In this document: in pieces, positions 5,638-5,840 of the stretch
Numbering within the stretch: the stretch's first letter is position 1
Layout of the letters: every line of letters begins with the position of its first letter
Origin: DATHYU01 sp033722675
GTDB taxonomy: Bacteria > Actinomycetota > Acidimicrobiia > Spongiisociales > UBA11373
Direction: 5' to 3'
Assembly (NCBI GenBank): GCA_033722675.1
Contig: JAWVYO010000129.1
Coordinates: 1-5,840 of the forward strand
Length of the DNA stretch: 5,840 nucleotides
Translations under genes and position numbers: made by a program
Notes under the pieces: generated by a model
The model's input: the letters and a program-made list of their open reading frames with translations, nothing else
What the model was told of the DNA's origin: nothing
The model's database searches: none

Positions 5638-5659
5638 AGGGGCCTCTTCGGAGGCCCCT
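5638..5659 (+). terminator. Strong UUCG-capped hairpin between tRNA-Asp and tRNA-Phe
   Basis: AGGGGCCTC (5638-5646) pairs perfectly with GAGGCCCCT (5651-5659) around TTCG. The loop-closing C-G pair makes the extra-stable cUUCGg tetraloop. There is no T run after it (TTCGG follows), and tRNA-Phe begins three bases later. It could be an intrinsic terminator of the U-tract-poor actinobacterial kind, or a stable processing spacer in a three-tRNA transcript. I lean to a structural or partial terminator role; the hairpin itself is certain from the sequence. Confidence 0.5.
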
Positions 5660-5661
5660 TC

Positions 5662-5737
5662 GGTCAGGTAGCTCAGTTGGTAGAGCGCCGGTCTGAAAAA
5701 CCGGAGGTCGGCGGTTCGACCCCGCCCCTGACCACCA
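5662..5737 (+). tRNA. tRNA-Phe (anticodon GAA), CCA encoded
   Basis: The acceptor GGTCAGG (5662-5668) pairs with CCTGACC (5727-5733), with discriminator A5734 and an encoded CCA (5735-5737). The D arm GCTC-AGTTGGTA-GAGC is canonical. The anticodon stem CCGGT/ACCGG encloses CTGAAAA, with anticodon GAA at 5695-5697. The T arm is GGCGG-TTCGACC-CCGCC (5710-5726). The Glu-Asp-Phe order is one seen in other actinobacterial tRNA clusters. Confidence 0.97.
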
Positions 5738-5742
5738 TCTCC

Positions 5743-5840
5743 TCACCGGCGTACCCGCCGTCCCGTGAAGTAGCTGACGATGAACAGCACCAGGGCGATG
5801 ATGAGGAGCCACCGAAGCGCCTCCACGAAGAGCCCGAGTC
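5743..5840 (-). CDS. 3' end of a gene for a small or membrane-anchored protein
   Basis: On the minus strand the frame is open from the window edge to TGA at 5743-5745, giving 31 full residues ending in ...SYFTGRRVRR. A hydrophobic segment of about 18 residues (from ALRWLLII to LFIVSYF) is followed by a strongly basic tail. This is a single transmembrane helix with the positive end predicted inside. No ATG is visible, so the start is probably upstream of the window, although a GTG codon at 5824-5826 is in frame. It could be a very small membrane protein or the C-terminal anchor of a larger one. It converges on tRNA-Phe with a five-base gap. The coding call rests on the helix-plus-basic-tail pattern and lacks a recognised family. 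Confidence 0.6.
   Translation of the reverse strand, partial: LGLFVEALRWLLIIALVLFIVSYFTGRRVRR

Noticed and set aside
4914..5696. Plus-strand open frame of 260 codons running through the methyltransferase and two tRNAs
   Set aside because: It overlaps tRNA genes and is antisense to a methyltransferase with clear SAM motifs.
5747..5760. CGGCG-TACC-CGCCG hairpin after tRNA-Phe as a terminator
   Set aside because: It has only five pairs and no T tract, and it overlaps the last codons of the minus-strand membrane protein, where Arg codons explain it.
1..5840. CRISPR array, insertion sequence, phage or defence island
   Set aside because: No spaced direct repeats, transposase motifs, terminal inverted repeats or phage/nuclease genes are visible. 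The tRNA genes show no flanking integrase or att-like duplication within the window.

Overview
This is a GC-rich (roughly two-thirds G+C or more) bacterial chromosomal window that looks actinobacterial. The evidence is the coding bias, a Thr/Pro-rich linker behind a lipobox, a class III cyclase fused to a STAND ATPase (a family abundant in Actinobacteria), and a tRNA-Glu/Asp/Phe cluster. A deep-branching class such as Acidimicrobiia is possible, but the sequence alone does not settle it.

Layout. Positions 1-1902 hold three plus-strand genes in one probable transcription unit. They are the 3' end of a gene for a possibly exported protein (1-291), a PfkB-family sugar kinase that overlaps it by four bases (288-1142), and a lipoprotein made of two tandem copies of one domain (1171-1902). 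After 37 bases comes a large signalling gene (1940-4759). Its product joins an N-terminal class III nucleotidyl cyclase domain, an NB-ARC/STAND ATPase with winged helix, and a long helical TPR-like tail. A minus-strand class I SAM methyltransferase (4773-5375) converges on it with a 13-base gap. The divergent spacer 5376-5479 carries the methyltransferase ribosome site, two -10-like boxes facing the tRNAs and a perfect 14-base palindrome. A plus-strand tRNA cluster follows: Glu(UUC), Asp(GUC), then Phe(GAA), with a strong UUCG-capped hairpin between the last two. The window closes with the 3' end of a minus-strand gene for a small membrane protein (5743-5840).

How the genes relate. The first three genes may be co-transcribed, but no shared pathway is evident. 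The cyclase-STAND protein looks like a self-contained sensor/signalling protein; its ligand is unknown, and one catalytic position (the transition-state Asn) is Ser. The tRNA block is housekeeping. I see no CRISPR array, insertion sequence, phage gene, toxin-antitoxin pair or recognisable defence island. The features most worth a second look are the cyclase active-site change, the internally duplicated lipoprotein, the altered sugar-site motif of the kinase, and the uneven CCA encoding and near-identical anticodon arms in the tRNA cluster.
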